From positions 1-33,903 of the forward strand of contig JAATGF010000102.1 in assembly GCA_015654795.1 (NCBI GenBank): 33,903 nt of DNA, given 5' to 3'. This DNA comes from Bacteroidales bacterium (GTDB taxonomy: Bacteria > Bacteroidota > Bacteroidia > Bacteroidales > Prolixibacteraceae). Shown here in pieces: positions 24,652-33,760 of the stretch; within the stretch, counting starts at the first letter, position 1; every line of letters starts with the position of its first letter. The notes beneath the pieces were generated by a model, which saw only the letters and a program-made list of their open reading frames with translations, was not told where the DNA came from and ran no database searches. The position numbers and the translations under genes were made by a program.

Positions 24652-26145
24652 TTATATTATTTTGTTCCACATCCGTGTAATCCATGGAGTTACCCCTGAG
24701 CTTTCAATGCAGTTGCTCTCAATTTTTTCCATGTCTTCCAGATAAGCCTGCAATGCAATCATGGATGCAGCCCGTTCTTCGTTTTTTTCCTGATAATAAA
24801 GCTGTTTCATGTTGCCTACGAACGAGGTATCGAAGATTCCTGCAACAAAATCCGGATCATTCAGTGTTGCCTTAATAAACGGGATGGTAGTTTTGATGCC
24901 GCTAATCCGGGCTTTCTTCAACACAGCCAATGCATGCAGGATCGCTTCATCGCGGGTTTTCCCGGTAACAATCAGTTTGGCAACCAGGGAATCGTATAAG
25001 GCTGGCATCACAGAACCCGCAGTAAACCCTGCATCCACCCGCAAATGGGGTGAAACCGGGAAGATCATCTCATCGATAATTCCAAAATTTGGGGCAAAGT
25101 TGGCCTGAACATCTTCCGCATTCACCCGAAATTCAAAAGCCCAGCCTTTGATCTGAATGTCGTCCTGTTCTAACGAAAGTTTTTCACCTGAGGCGGTGCA
25201 TATTTGAAGTTCCACCAGGTCGAGGCCGGTGATTGCTTCTGTTACCGGGTGTTCTACCTGGATGCGGGTATTCATTTCGAGGAAATAAAAATTATCCTGC
25301 TTGTCAAGCAGGAATTCCACAGTACCCAATGTGTAATAGTTTGCAGCTTTGCACAATTTCAATGCACAATCGGTCATCGCAGTACGAAGTGAATCTGTTA
25401 GTGCAACTGACGGCGCTTCCTCCAGTAATTTCTGGTGGTTACGCTGTACCGAACATTCCCGTTCAAACAGATGAACTGCATTTCCGTAACGATCGGCTAA
25501 AATCTGAACCTCAATATGGCGTGGACATTCAATATATTTTTCGATCAGCATTGCTCCGTTATTAAAGGCATTTATAGCCTCGTTCACGGTCATGTTATAC
25601 GATTGTTCCAGTTCACGGGCATCTCGTACTACACGCATTCCTTTTCCACCGCCACCAGCCAGTGCTTTCAACATCACCGGATAACCGGTTTCGAAAGCCT
25701 GGCGTGTTGCTTCGATGAGCGAAGTAACCGGCGCATCACTCCCCTTAATAACAGGAAGACCAACTGCAACGGCCAATTTTTTGGCTTCGTTTTTATCGCC
25801 CATTTGCCGGATCGATTCTTCGGAGGGACCAATAAACAGGATACCTTCTTCGTCACAACGACGCGCCAGATCGGGATTTTCAGCTAAAAAACCATACCCC
25901 GGATGAATGGAATCGATTTGATTCACTTTAGCATACCGGATGATAGCTTCAAGATCAAGAAAAATCAGCGTTGCAGAACTTTCTTCAGGAATACGGATGA
26001 CCTCATCTGCAAATGAGATGTAACAGGCATTGGCCTCTTGCGGCGTTTGAAAACACCAGGTTTTTAGCCCCATGCGACGAGCTGTTTTCATCACCCTGAT
26101 GGCTATTTCGCCGCGATTGGCAATTAATATTGATTTGATGTCCAT
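24652..26145 (-). CDS. biotin carboxylase subunit of an acyl-CoA carboxylase
   Basis: The 497-residue ATP-grasp enzyme carboxylates biotin using ATP and bicarbonate. Visible features are the N-terminal ILIANRGEIAIRVM, the glycine-rich ATP loop ALAGGGGKGMRVV, the ATP-grasp segment HIEVQILADRYGN, RECSVQRNHQKLLEEAPS, and the catalytic EMNTRIQVEHPVTE. The C-terminus lacks an attached biotinyl domain, which is supplied by the next gene. Length suits an AccC/PccA-type subunit. The gene sits 15 bp after the carboxyltransferase gene in the same operon. Confidence 0.94.
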   Translation of the reverse strand: MDIKSILIANRGEIAIRVMKTARRMGLKTWCFQTPQEANACYISFADEVIRIPEESSATLIFLDLEAIIRYAKVNQIDSIHPGYGFLAENPDLARRCDEEGILFIGPSEESIRQMGDKNEAKKLAVAVGLPVIKGSDAPVTSLIEATRQAFETGYPVMLKALAGGGGKGMRVVRDARELEQSYNMTVNEAINAFNNGAMLIEKYIECPRHIEVQILADRYGNAVHLFERECSVQRNHQKLLEEAPSVALTDSLRTAMTDCALKLCKAANYYTLGTVEFLLDKQDNFYFLEMNTRIQVEHPVTEAITGLDLVELQICTASGEKLSLEQDDIQIKGWAFEFRVNAEDVQANFAPNFGIIDEMIFPVSPHLRVDAGFTAGSVMPALYDSLVAKLIVTGKTRDEAILHALAVLKKARISGIKTTIPFIKATLNDPDFVAGIFDTSFVGNMKQLYYQEKNEERAASMIALQAYLEDMEKIESNCIESSGVTPWITRMWNKII

Positions 26146-26160
26146 GATAGATATACTTGG

Positions 26161-27705
26161 TTATAACGGAACGTTGCCATGTTTGCGGGGCATCTTCTCC
26201 ATATATTTGTTTCGTAACAGATCGAATGCAGTAATCAATTTTTTTCGGGTAGTGGCGGGATCAATCACTTCGTCGATATAACCCAGTTCGTCAGCTATGT
26301 AGGGATTGGCAACCTGTTCGCGATATTCGGTAATCAACTGTTGTTTCAACTGATCGGGATTTTCGGAAGCCTCAAGTGTCCGGCGATGCAAAATTTTCAC
26401 AGCACTTTCAGGGCCCATAACGGCCACTTCAGCGGTTGGCCAGGCAAAATTAAAATCGCCGCCCATGTTTTTGCTGTTCATTACAATATAGGCACCACCA
26501 TATGCTTTGCGCACAATCACTGTAATTTTCGGAACAGAAGCTTCACCAAAGGCATAGAGCAGTTTGGCTCCATGGCGGATCAATCCGATGTGTTCCTGTT
26601 CCGAGCCGGGTAAAAAGCCGGGTACGTCTTCCAAAACCAGCAGCGGAATGTTGAATGCGTCGCAAAAACGTACAAAGCGTGCAGCTTTCACCGACGAATT
26701 TGCATCAAGCGTTCCGGCCAGTACTTTCGGCTGGTTGGCCACGATGCCAATCACCCGATTATTCAGACGGGCAAAAGCGGTGATGATGTTGGACGCAAAT
26801 AGTTCGGCCACTTCAAACAAACTATCCTGATCGATGATGTTGCTGATAATGTCGAGCATATCGTATGGACGGAACGACTCATCGGGAATAATCAACCGGA
26901 GCCGTTCCGGTTTATCTGGTTCAACTACAGGTTCGTTGCCCAAAGGTGCCAGTTCAATATTGTTCGAAGGAAGATATTGCAGCAATTTGCGGACGCCCAA
27001 CAAGGTGTGTTCCTCGTCGTCATAAACAAACTGGGTAACGCCGCTTTTGGTCGAATGAACATCGGCTCCGCCCAGTTGTTCGGCAGAAATATCTTCGTTC
27101 AATACTTCTTTCACTACATTCGGCCCTGTAACGAACATTTGAGCCGTGTGGCGGATCATAAAAATGAAGTCAGTAAGTGCAGGCGAATAAACGGCTCCAC
27201 CTGCAGCAGGCCCCAGGATAACGGAAATCTGGGGAATAATACCAGATGACTGAATATTTCGCAGAAAAATTCCTGCATATCCGGCCAGACTGGCAATTCC
27301 TTCCTGAATGCGGGCACCTCCGGAATCAATCAGCCCGATGATGGGATGCCCCATTTTACGAGCCATGTCCTGTACTTTGACAATTTTGGCTGCATGGGCG
27401 GAGCCCAGCGAACCGCCCATAAAATTAAAGTCTTGCGCATACGCAAATACTTTACGCCCGTTGATTCTCCCGTGACCACAGATCAGTCCGTCGCCATACG
27501 CACCGGGCAAATTCTCCCCACCACGCGGACGAACAAAAGCATCCAGTTCTTCAAAACTATCTTTATCGAAAAGAATGTCAATTCGCTCGCGGGCTGTTAA
27601 CTTGCCTTTGGCATGCTGACGTTCGTAGTACTCCTGATTGTATTGTTCTGCAAACTTTTCGTTTCGTTCATTGAAACGAATAAACGCGGGCCGGTTGTCA
27701 TGCAT
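26161..27705 (-). CDS. acyl-CoA carboxylase carboxyltransferase (beta) subunit, propionyl-CoA carboxylase type
   Basis: The 514-residue protein has two crotonase-like halves: the N-terminal oxyanion-hole segment LIDSGGARIQEG with ILGPAAGGAVYSP, and the C-terminal VPGFLPGSEQEHIGLIRHGA with RKAYGGAYIVMNSK and FAWPTAEVAVMGPESA. It transfers CO2 from carboxybiotin to an acyl-CoA. Related enzymes carboxylate propionyl-CoA to methylmalonyl-CoA. At the position known in Streptomyces enzymes to decide substrate (Asp for propionyl-specific), this protein has Ile407. Acetyl-CoA or mixed specificity must therefore be considered. Confidence 0.9.
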   Translation of the reverse strand: MHDNRPAFIRFNERNEKFAEQYNQEYYERQHAKGKLTARERIDILFDKDSFEELDAFVRPRGGENLPGAYGDGLICGHGRINGRKVFAYAQDFNFMGGSLGSAHAAKIVKVQDMARKMGHPIIGLIDSGGARIQEGIASLAGYAGIFLRNIQSSGIIPQISVILGPAAGGAVYSPALTDFIFMIRHTAQMFVTGPNVVKEVLNEDISAEQLGGADVHSTKSGVTQFVYDDEEHTLLGVRKLLQYLPSNNIELAPLGNEPVVEPDKPERLRLIIPDESFRPYDMLDIISNIIDQDSLFEVAELFASNIITAFARLNNRVIGIVANQPKVLAGTLDANSSVKAARFVRFCDAFNIPLLVLEDVPGFLPGSEQEHIGLIRHGAKLLYAFGEASVPKITVIVRKAYGGAYIVMNSKNMGGDFNFAWPTAEVAVMGPESAVKILHRRTLEASENPDQLKQQLITEYREQVANPYIADELGYIDEVIDPATTRKKLITAFDLLRNKYMEKMPRKHGNVPL

Positions 27706-27723
27706 GATGTCTCTTTTAGTTTT

Positions 27724-29025
27724 TTAGATAACCAGTTGAACCTGTAAAATAGCAGTTGGAAGATATTGTGTGATGTGGTTCATCTGCTGATTTAGAATTG
27801 GCCGGAGCGAATACTGAAAGCTGAATTTCAGTTTTTGCCCGGCGACATAATAATTGGTGCCTAAATCATGATTAGGCAATTTGCTTGCAAGGGCTTCGAA
27901 ATTCTTACTGGTAAAGGCATAGAAAAGCTGAAGCCTTCCGGGTAATTTCAGAAATTGTTCCGGAAATAAATACCCTGCAGTGGTGTACCAGATGGTTCCC
28001 GTACCTATTTTGAATTCGTTGTTACCTGCACTTTCTGCTCCTGTTCCTCCGTTCCAGTTGTTCATTACGCCAGACAAACGCAAATAATTCCGCCCGAAGT
28101 CGTACGAATAAAAAACTGAATACAGCGAGATAGTTTGGTTGTTTTTCATCGGAAGTTCGAGCATAAAATCGGTGGCTAACAGGTTCCTGTTTTTGAGTTC
28201 GCGGCCTCCCATGCCATTAAATTCGGCAATCGACTGTGGGTAAATATCAAATCCGGCCCCGAGGTTGCAAATTCTCTTTGTTCCTAAATAAGTCATATCA
28301 AGATAAGGCGTGTTGAAATATTCTTTATCCAGAAAATGAAAAGCAAAATAGCCTTTGTATTCAAGCTTTTCCGAAGGATATTCATAGCCCGTTTCAGTCA
28401 GAGGTGTAGTAGGCAGTCCACTGTAAACAAATGGTTTTGTCAGCACTGCCCGGTACGAAAACCGTCCGGCTGTACCTTTTACAAAAATACCCAATTGCCT
28501 GTTTTCAATGTCTGTACGATTAATGTTGGGGTAATTCACTCCGGGATTGTCCAAAGTCAGTGTTTTCTGATAACTGGTATTACTCAACCGTGAAATTCCG
28601 TTCCACCCATTTAGCCCAAATCCGATATAACACGACTTAGGCATTACCCGAAACATTCCCCACACATCATGAAAATAGATTTGAGGTTTTGAACTGGTTG
28701 CATTCATGCTGTTAAATCCCAGTTGGGTGTAAATCACCAACTGGTCATTCAGGTTACTGGTCACAACCAGCCTCGTGCGGCGAAGGGCAAAGTCAGTTTC
28801 TGAACCAATCAAGTCTCCTGATTTTGTAGTACTTCCGTCATTCAGCTTAGTAGTCCGAACCCAGAATTGTGTGGCAAATGAAAGTTTGGTTGTGGCCGAA
28901 CCACTTTCGTTGAGTTTCCATTTGATTTCGTTCTTCAGTAAGTCCCGGACCTTTTCCGGAGCATCTGCAAGGCTTACCCCTGGAAGTATCCAAAGAAATG
29001 CTGTTATGAAAAAAAGATGTTTCAT
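27724..29025 (-). CDS. outer-membrane porin-like beta-barrel protein
   Basis: The 433-residue protein has a signal peptide (MKHLFFITAFLWILPGVSLA). Alternating amphipathic strands follow, for example TTKLSFATQFWVRT, DFALRRTRLVVTSNLND, LVIYTQLGFN and a terminal YLPTAILQVQLVI. This is the layout of a porin barrel of roughly 16 strands, close to phosphate-selective or short-chain-acid porins in style. The specific family is not certain. It is sandwiched between a carboxylate-type antiporter (5 bp upstream) and the carboxyltransferase gene (18 bp downstream), so it may pass a substrate of that pathway. Confidence 0.75.
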   Translation of the reverse strand: MKHLFFITAFLWILPGVSLADAPEKVRDLLKNEIKWKLNESGSATTKLSFATQFWVRTTKLNDGSTTKSGDLIGSETDFALRRTRLVVTSNLNDQLVIYTQLGFNSMNATSSKPQIYFHDVWGMFRVMPKSCYIGFGLNGWNGISRLSNTSYQKTLTLDNPGVNYPNINRTDIENRQLGIFVKGTAGRFSYRAVLTKPFVYSGLPTTPLTETGYEYPSEKLEYKGYFAFHFLDKEYFNTPYLDMTYLGTKRICNLGAGFDIYPQSIAEFNGMGGRELKNRNLLATDFMLELPMKNNQTISLYSVFYSYDFGRNYLRLSGVMNNWNGGTGAESAGNNEFKIGTGTIWYTTAGYLFPEQFLKLPGRLQLFYAFTSKNFEALASKLPNHDLGTNYYVAGQKLKFSFQYSLRPILNQQMNHITQYLPTAILQVQLVI

Positions 29026-29030
29026 TAATG

Positions 29031-30689
29031 TTATAAAAATAGGAGTACCAGAATTTGAGCTAATAATACACGTAAAAACATCACTAACGGATAAACTGTA
29101 GCGTAAGCAGTTGACTGAGCTTGTCCCGGAGCGATTGAATTGGCAAATTCGAGTGCAGGCGGATCAGTCATGGATCCGGCCAGCAATCCACAAATTGACA
29201 GGTAATTTATTTTCATCAGACGGGCAATCACCCCGATAATCAGGATGGGAAACAGGGTAATCACCACCCCGTAAATCATCCATACATAACCTCCTCCGGC
29301 AATCGTGCTCACAAAATTTTCACCAGCCGATAACCCGACACAGGCAAGGAATAAAACGATTCCCAACTCACGAATGAACAAATTAGCTCCCGGGGTCATA
29401 TAAAAATCCAATTTACCAATGCGCCCTTTGTGTCCCAGAAACAGCGCCACCAGCAACGGCCCGCCAGCCAGTCCGAGCTTTGCAGGAGCAGGCAGGCCGG
29501 GAATTGCGAACGAAATACTTCCAATCAGCACACCTGCCAGTATTCCGATCAGGATAGGGATAATGTTAGGATGAGCCAGTTCTTTCATCGAATTTCCCAA
29601 CAAGGCAGCTACTTCTCCAAGCGCTTGCCGTTCGCCGACAATACGCAGGGTGTCGCCAAATTCGATGCTGTCCTCTTCGTCGGGCATAATCTCCATTCCT
29701 GCCCTGAAAATACGGGTAATGTTTACCGGAAACCCACGCGAAATACCAATTTGAGAAATAGTTTTTCCAGCCATGCTTTTATTAGTAAATACCACATGGC
29801 GCATACCAAGTTTACCTGTTATTTCCAGATCTCCGGTTTTATTCAGCGGGCCGATTTTTAGCTCCAGAATATCGAAATAAGCTTCAGATGAGACACCGTA
29901 AAGCATATCACCTTCTTCTAGTAAAGTATCTTCTTCAGGCATAAAGAATTCGCCTTTACGCCACAATCGCGAGAGCACAAACTCACCCCGCAACGCGGTA
30001 CGCATAAAGGCAATGGTTTTTCCTACCAGTGCCTGATTGACAATCCTCATATTTACCGCTTCCAACTTTCCGGATAAGCCTGAAACTTCTTCGTGGTACT
30101 TGTCAATTTCTGACCTGACCGAAATTTTAAAGAAGGCACGCAGCAACAACATGGTTATGATAATGCCAAGGATTCCTAACGGATAGGCCACTGCATAACC
30201 CATACTGGTTAACTGCGCAAGGTCTCCCGAACTTCCCATTTGTTCCGTGATTACCTGCTGAGCTGCGCCCAGGCTCGGCGTATTGGTAACCGCACCGCAT
30301 AAGACACCGACAATAACCGGAACCGGAATATCGAAGGCAATTTTCAGAGCTACCGCAATCAGCACACCCAGCACTACGATTCCTGCTGCAAGCAGGTTTA
30401 TTTTTAACCCATTGTTCCGCAACGAAGATAAAAATCTCGGACCGACTTCAAGTCCGATGGAATACACGAACAAAATCAGACCAAATTCTTTAACAAAATG
30501 AAGTACTTCATGATCGGTCCTGGCTCCTAAATGGCCGAGAAACAAACCCGCAAAGAGTACTCCGGCAATGCCTAACTTAATACGAAACGCTTTTACTTTT
30601 CCAATCAGTATTCCGGCAATGCCAACAAGACTTAAAAAAATGAGCGTCGATGCCGTTCCGCTCTGTGTAAATAATTTCAGTAGTTCCAT
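29031..30689 (-). CDS. AAE-family transporter (AspT/YidE/YbjL type) with two TrkA-C domains
   Basis: The 552-residue membrane protein has the duplicated layout of the aspartate:alanine exchanger family. Membrane helices at about 15-195 contain SIGLEVGPRFLSSLRNNGLK and GAVTNTPSLGAAQQV. Two RCK-C/TrkA-C domains at about 205-370 follow, then a second helix set with LGIVLFLACVGLSAG and AGSMTDPPALEFANS. Characterised relatives exchange aspartate for alanine or export succinate. It is probably the first gene of the carboxylase operon; no clear promoter lies in the 78 bp upstream, which instead hold the metE terminator. Confidence 0.85.
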   Translation of the reverse strand: MELLKLFTQSGTASTLIFLSLVGIAGILIGKVKAFRIKLGIAGVLFAGLFLGHLGARTDHEVLHFVKEFGLILFVYSIGLEVGPRFLSSLRNNGLKINLLAAGIVVLGVLIAVALKIAFDIPVPVIVGVLCGAVTNTPSLGAAQQVITEQMGSSGDLAQLTSMGYAVAYPLGILGIIITMLLLRAFFKISVRSEIDKYHEEVSGLSGKLEAVNMRIVNQALVGKTIAFMRTALRGEFVLSRLWRKGEFFMPEEDTLLEEGDMLYGVSSEAYFDILELKIGPLNKTGDLEITGKLGMRHVVFTNKSMAGKTISQIGISRGFPVNITRIFRAGMEIMPDEEDSIEFGDTLRIVGERQALGEVAALLGNSMKELAHPNIIPILIGILAGVLIGSISFAIPGLPAPAKLGLAGGPLLVALFLGHKGRIGKLDFYMTPGANLFIRELGIVLFLACVGLSAGENFVSTIAGGGYVWMIYGVVITLFPILIIGVIARLMKINYLSICGLLAGSMTDPPALEFANSIAPGQAQSTAYATVYPLVMFLRVLLAQILVLLFL

Positions 30690-30700
30690 TTAATTTCGTT

Positions 30701-30747
30701 TAGTAGAAAAAAAGGAAGAGGGCGGAAAATTCTAAAATCGCCCCCTC
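30701..30747 (-). terminator. Rho-independent terminator after metE
   Basis: On the minus strand GAGGGGGCG (30747-30739) pairs with CGCCCTC (about 30724-30718), allowing for a bulge, and the run CCTTTTTTTC follows. It lies 20 bp past the metE stop and would limit read-through into the transporter operon. Confidence 0.75.
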
Positions 30748-30767
30748 CCAAACAAACAACAAAAAAA

Positions 30768-33086
30768 TCATGACGAAAGAGGTATTGACTTCCTCAATAT
30801 TTTTGCCGCTTCAATCATATTTTCGAGTGACTGAACGGTTTCTGGCCAGTCTCTTGTCTTCAGGCCGCAATCGGGATTTACCCAAAGGTTCTCAACCGGA
30901 ATATAATGGGAGGCGGCATAAATCAGATCACACATTTCGCTTACCGATGGTACCCGCGGCGAATGAATATCATAAACCCCGGGGCCAACATGGTTGGGAT
31001 ATTGCACCTTTGCGAATGCTTTCAAAAGTTCCATCTGCGAGCGTGAGGTTTCAATGCTGATCACGTCGGCATCCATCCCGACGATAGATAGAAGGATATC
31101 GTTAAACTCGGCATAACACATGTGGGTATGGATTTGCGTTTCATCACGTACGCCCAGATGACTTAATTTGAATGACCTGACGGCCCATTCGAGATATGCC
31201 GGTTTTTCATCTTTTCGTAGCGGCAATCCTTCGCGCAAAGCCGGTTCATCAATCTGAATAATGCGTATCCCGGCCTTTTCAAGGTCAAGCACCTCATCTT
31301 GAATGGCGAGCGCAATCTGAGTCGCTGTTGTCTCACGCGGCTGGTCGTCGCGAACGAACGACCATTGCAGGATGGTGACAGGTCCGGTCAACATGCCTTT
31401 TACTGGTTTGTCGGTTAACGACTGTGCATAAACTGCCATGTCAACAGTCATTGGGTTTTTACGCGAAATATCACCATAAATCACCGGTGGTTTCACCCCA
31501 CGAGACCCGTAGCTTTGTACCCATCCGTTTTGGGTGAAGGCAAATCCGTTGAGTTGTTCTCCGAAAAATTCAACCATGTCGTTTCGCTCAAACTCGCCGT
31601 GAACCAGCACATCAAGCCCGATTTTTTCCTGCAAACGGATGACCGCTTCGGTTTCTTTTCTGATAAACTGATTGTATTCTTCATGGCTGACTTCGCCGTT
31701 CAGAAACCGACGACGGGTTTTACGTACTTCGGTTGTTTGTGGAAACGAACCGATAGTGGTGGTTGGGAACGAGGGAAGATGTAGACGTTCCTGTTGCTTT
31801 TTGATCCGTTCAGCGAAAACTGTTTTCCGCCTTGTCTTTTCTAATTCACGGGAAACACAGTTAGTACGCTTTCTCACCTGCTCATTTCTGGCCCATAATG
31901 AATTGGCCCATTCTGCAAGCATTTTTTCATTTTCGCTGAATTGGTGAAGTGAATCGACTGATGAAAAATTCTCAGCCAGATCAGCCAGGGTTTTGAGTTC
32001 ATCCAATTTCTGAACAGCAAAAGCCATCCTGTTTTTCACTTCGGGAGGAAGTCCGCGAGGATCAGTTTCATTCTCCAAATCATAGGGAACATGCAGCAAT
32101 GCACAGGATGGAGCGACTAAAACCCTGTCGGAACCCAATGTCTCCACAGCTTTATTTATCAGCTCAAGCGATGACTTTAGGTTGTTCTTCCATATATTAC
32201 GACCATCAACCACCCCAAGAGAGATGGACATCGATGACGGAATCCGTCTGAGCAGTCCATCCAGCTGATTAGCTGCCCGAACCAGATCGACATGAAGCAC
32301 TTCGAGCGGAAGACGGGAAATGACATCGAAATTGTGACTGATGCTTCCGAAATAAGTAGCCAGTATAAACCGGATTCCGGGGAATGAGCCAAACAGTTCA
32401 GTCAAGGTAGTGCGGTAAAGCTGCCGTTCGTAATCAGTCAGATCGGTTACAAGGAATGGTTCATCAATCTGGATACAATCGACACCGGCAATTTCAAGCT
32501 TGCCAATAATTTCGATGTAAACAGGGAGTAAAGAATAAAGCAACTGAAGAGGATCAAAATCATCGTGCTTTGCTTTTCCAAGCTTCAGGAATGTTATGGG
32601 TCCTAAAAGCACCGGTTTGGTTTTTATTCCCAATAAAAGGGCTTCACTGAATTCGTCAACCACTTTGGAGTCGGAAAATGTAAATTGCTGGTCTTTTTCG
32701 AATTCGGGTACCAGGTAATGATAGTTGGTATCGAACCATTTGGTCATTTCGAGCGGAGTGACATCATACCCATCTTTCTGATAACCACGGCACATTGCAA
32801 AATACAGGTCGCGCGGCGAAAGTTTGTTTTTCAGGGCTGAAAACCGGGAGGGAATAGCGCCCAGGGCAAAACTCAAGTCGGCAACCTGGTCGTAAAACGA
32901 AAAATCGTTGGATGGGATCAGGCCTATGTCCGCTTTTTGTTGGATTTGCCAGTTCTTACGGCGTTCGGTTTTTCCGGTTTCTTCCAGTTGACTGAGCGAA
33001 ATTTTCCCAGCCCAGTAAGCTTCACAAGCTTTTTTTAATTCGCGGTTGGCCCCAATACGCGGAAAGCCAAGGTTGTGTGTAAGCAT
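30768..33086 (-). CDS. metE: cobalamin-independent methionine synthase
   Basis: MetE transfers a methyl group from 5-methyltetrahydrofolate-triglutamate to homocysteine without B12. The 772-residue protein has both TIM-barrel halves. It begins LGFPRIGANRELKKACEAYW, and the catalytic half starts near FPTTTIGSFPQTTEVRKTRR. Zinc ligands are visible in QIHTHMCYAEF (His and Cys), a downstream Glu, and WVNPDCGLKTRDW. The leader carries a cobalamin riboswitch, the classic arrangement for metE. A strong terminator follows the stop. Confidence 0.97.
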   Translation of the reverse strand: MLTHNLGFPRIGANRELKKACEAYWAGKISLSQLEETGKTERRKNWQIQQKADIGLIPSNDFSFYDQVADLSFALGAIPSRFSALKNKLSPRDLYFAMCRGYQKDGYDVTPLEMTKWFDTNYHYLVPEFEKDQQFTFSDSKVVDEFSEALLLGIKTKPVLLGPITFLKLGKAKHDDFDPLQLLYSLLPVYIEIIGKLEIAGVDCIQIDEPFLVTDLTDYERQLYRTTLTELFGSFPGIRFILATYFGSISHNFDVISRLPLEVLHVDLVRAANQLDGLLRRIPSSMSISLGVVDGRNIWKNNLKSSLELINKAVETLGSDRVLVAPSCALLHVPYDLENETDPRGLPPEVKNRMAFAVQKLDELKTLADLAENFSSVDSLHQFSENEKMLAEWANSLWARNEQVRKRTNCVSRELEKTRRKTVFAERIKKQQERLHLPSFPTTTIGSFPQTTEVRKTRRRFLNGEVSHEEYNQFIRKETEAVIRLQEKIGLDVLVHGEFERNDMVEFFGEQLNGFAFTQNGWVQSYGSRGVKPPVIYGDISRKNPMTVDMAVYAQSLTDKPVKGMLTGPVTILQWSFVRDDQPRETTATQIALAIQDEVLDLEKAGIRIIQIDEPALREGLPLRKDEKPAYLEWAVRSFKLSHLGVRDETQIHTHMCYAEFNDILLSIVGMDADVISIETSRSQMELLKAFAKVQYPNHVGPGVYDIHSPRVPSVSEMCDLIYAASHYIPVENLWVNPDCGLKTRDWPETVQSLENMIEAAKILRKSIPLSS

Positions 33087-33237
33087 AAGTCAACATTTAA
33101 ATGGTTTGACATTAAATTTTGATATGCTTAAGCGGGATGAAAAACAGAAAGGCGCGCGAAAAAAACAAAGAGAAGAACAATCTTTTTCGCTCCTGACCAT
33201 TGCTCTATACCGCGAAAGCAATTGTCGTTCATGAATT

Positions 33238-33405
33238 AAGACAGGTCTCCTGGCTCGTCCGTTTTGTAACGCCTTCCCATTCCGATTGGTATCAGAGCAG
33301 TGGCAATAAGTTACAAAACTGTTGGTGGACTTTACAGTTGCGCGACAGCTCACGATTTACACGTGATTCCCTATTAAACCCGTTTTACGGGGTATCCTAT
33401 TCCTA
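33238..33405 (-). promoter_or_regulatory. cobalamin (B12) riboswitch upstream of metE
   Basis: Minus-strand blocks in order: a CCCCGTAAAACGGG hairpin, TAATAGGGAATCACGTG, GAGCTGTCGCGCAACTGTAA, TTGCCACTG, ATGGGAAGGCGTT, and the B12 box GAGCCAGGAGACCTGTC (about 33240-33257). The peripheral P6-like helix is formed by GTTTTGTAAC and GTTACAAAAC. It should repress metE when B12 is plentiful, allowing MetH to take over. The 3' end is about 150 nt before the metE ATG. Confidence 0.93.
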
Positions 33406-33426
33406 AAATTGTTATGAACGCCGGGA

Positions 33427-33456
33427 CAAAAGTATAACAAAAGGAGTATAAAACAA
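33427..33456 (-). promoter_or_regulatory. consensus Bacteroidota promoter of metE
   Basis: Minus strand: TTG at 33456-33454, a 19-bp spacer and TACTTTTG at 33434-33427, an exact TAnnTTTG. Predicted start is near 33421, just upstream of the riboswitch. Confidence 0.65.
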
Positions 33457-33540
33457 GATTATTTATGAAATTAAGGTTTCGCGGCACAGAATTTCAGACA
33501 AAATCCTGATGTAAGTAAATGGAAACAAATTAATATCGTT

Positions 33541-33760
33541 TTTTGCCAATACGGGATCTGTGGACTTTCGAAATACAGTGCACTTTAATAAATGTCCATC
33601 ATAATTGAAATAAATAGTCAGGATGGGTTTGCTCCATGTTTGGTTCTTGTTTGGTCCACACCTCGTTTATTAAAGACTCTTTGCAAAAAATAATTGTGGA
33701 ATCCATTGACTCGTCTTCCCACTCCGTCACCCCTCTCCTTCTCCCCCTCACCTTATCGCC
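33541..33760 (+). repeat. dispersed degenerate repeat, copy 2
   Basis: Homologous over its length to 8091-8290 in the same orientation, starting with the same ttttgccaat and ending in a pyrimidine-rich tail. This copy has a short extra stretch near 33589-33620 and lacks another found in copy 1. The 'ttggttcttgtttggtcca' block recurs once more, slightly changed, at about 33800-33825. No coding capacity is supported. Confidence 0.75.
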
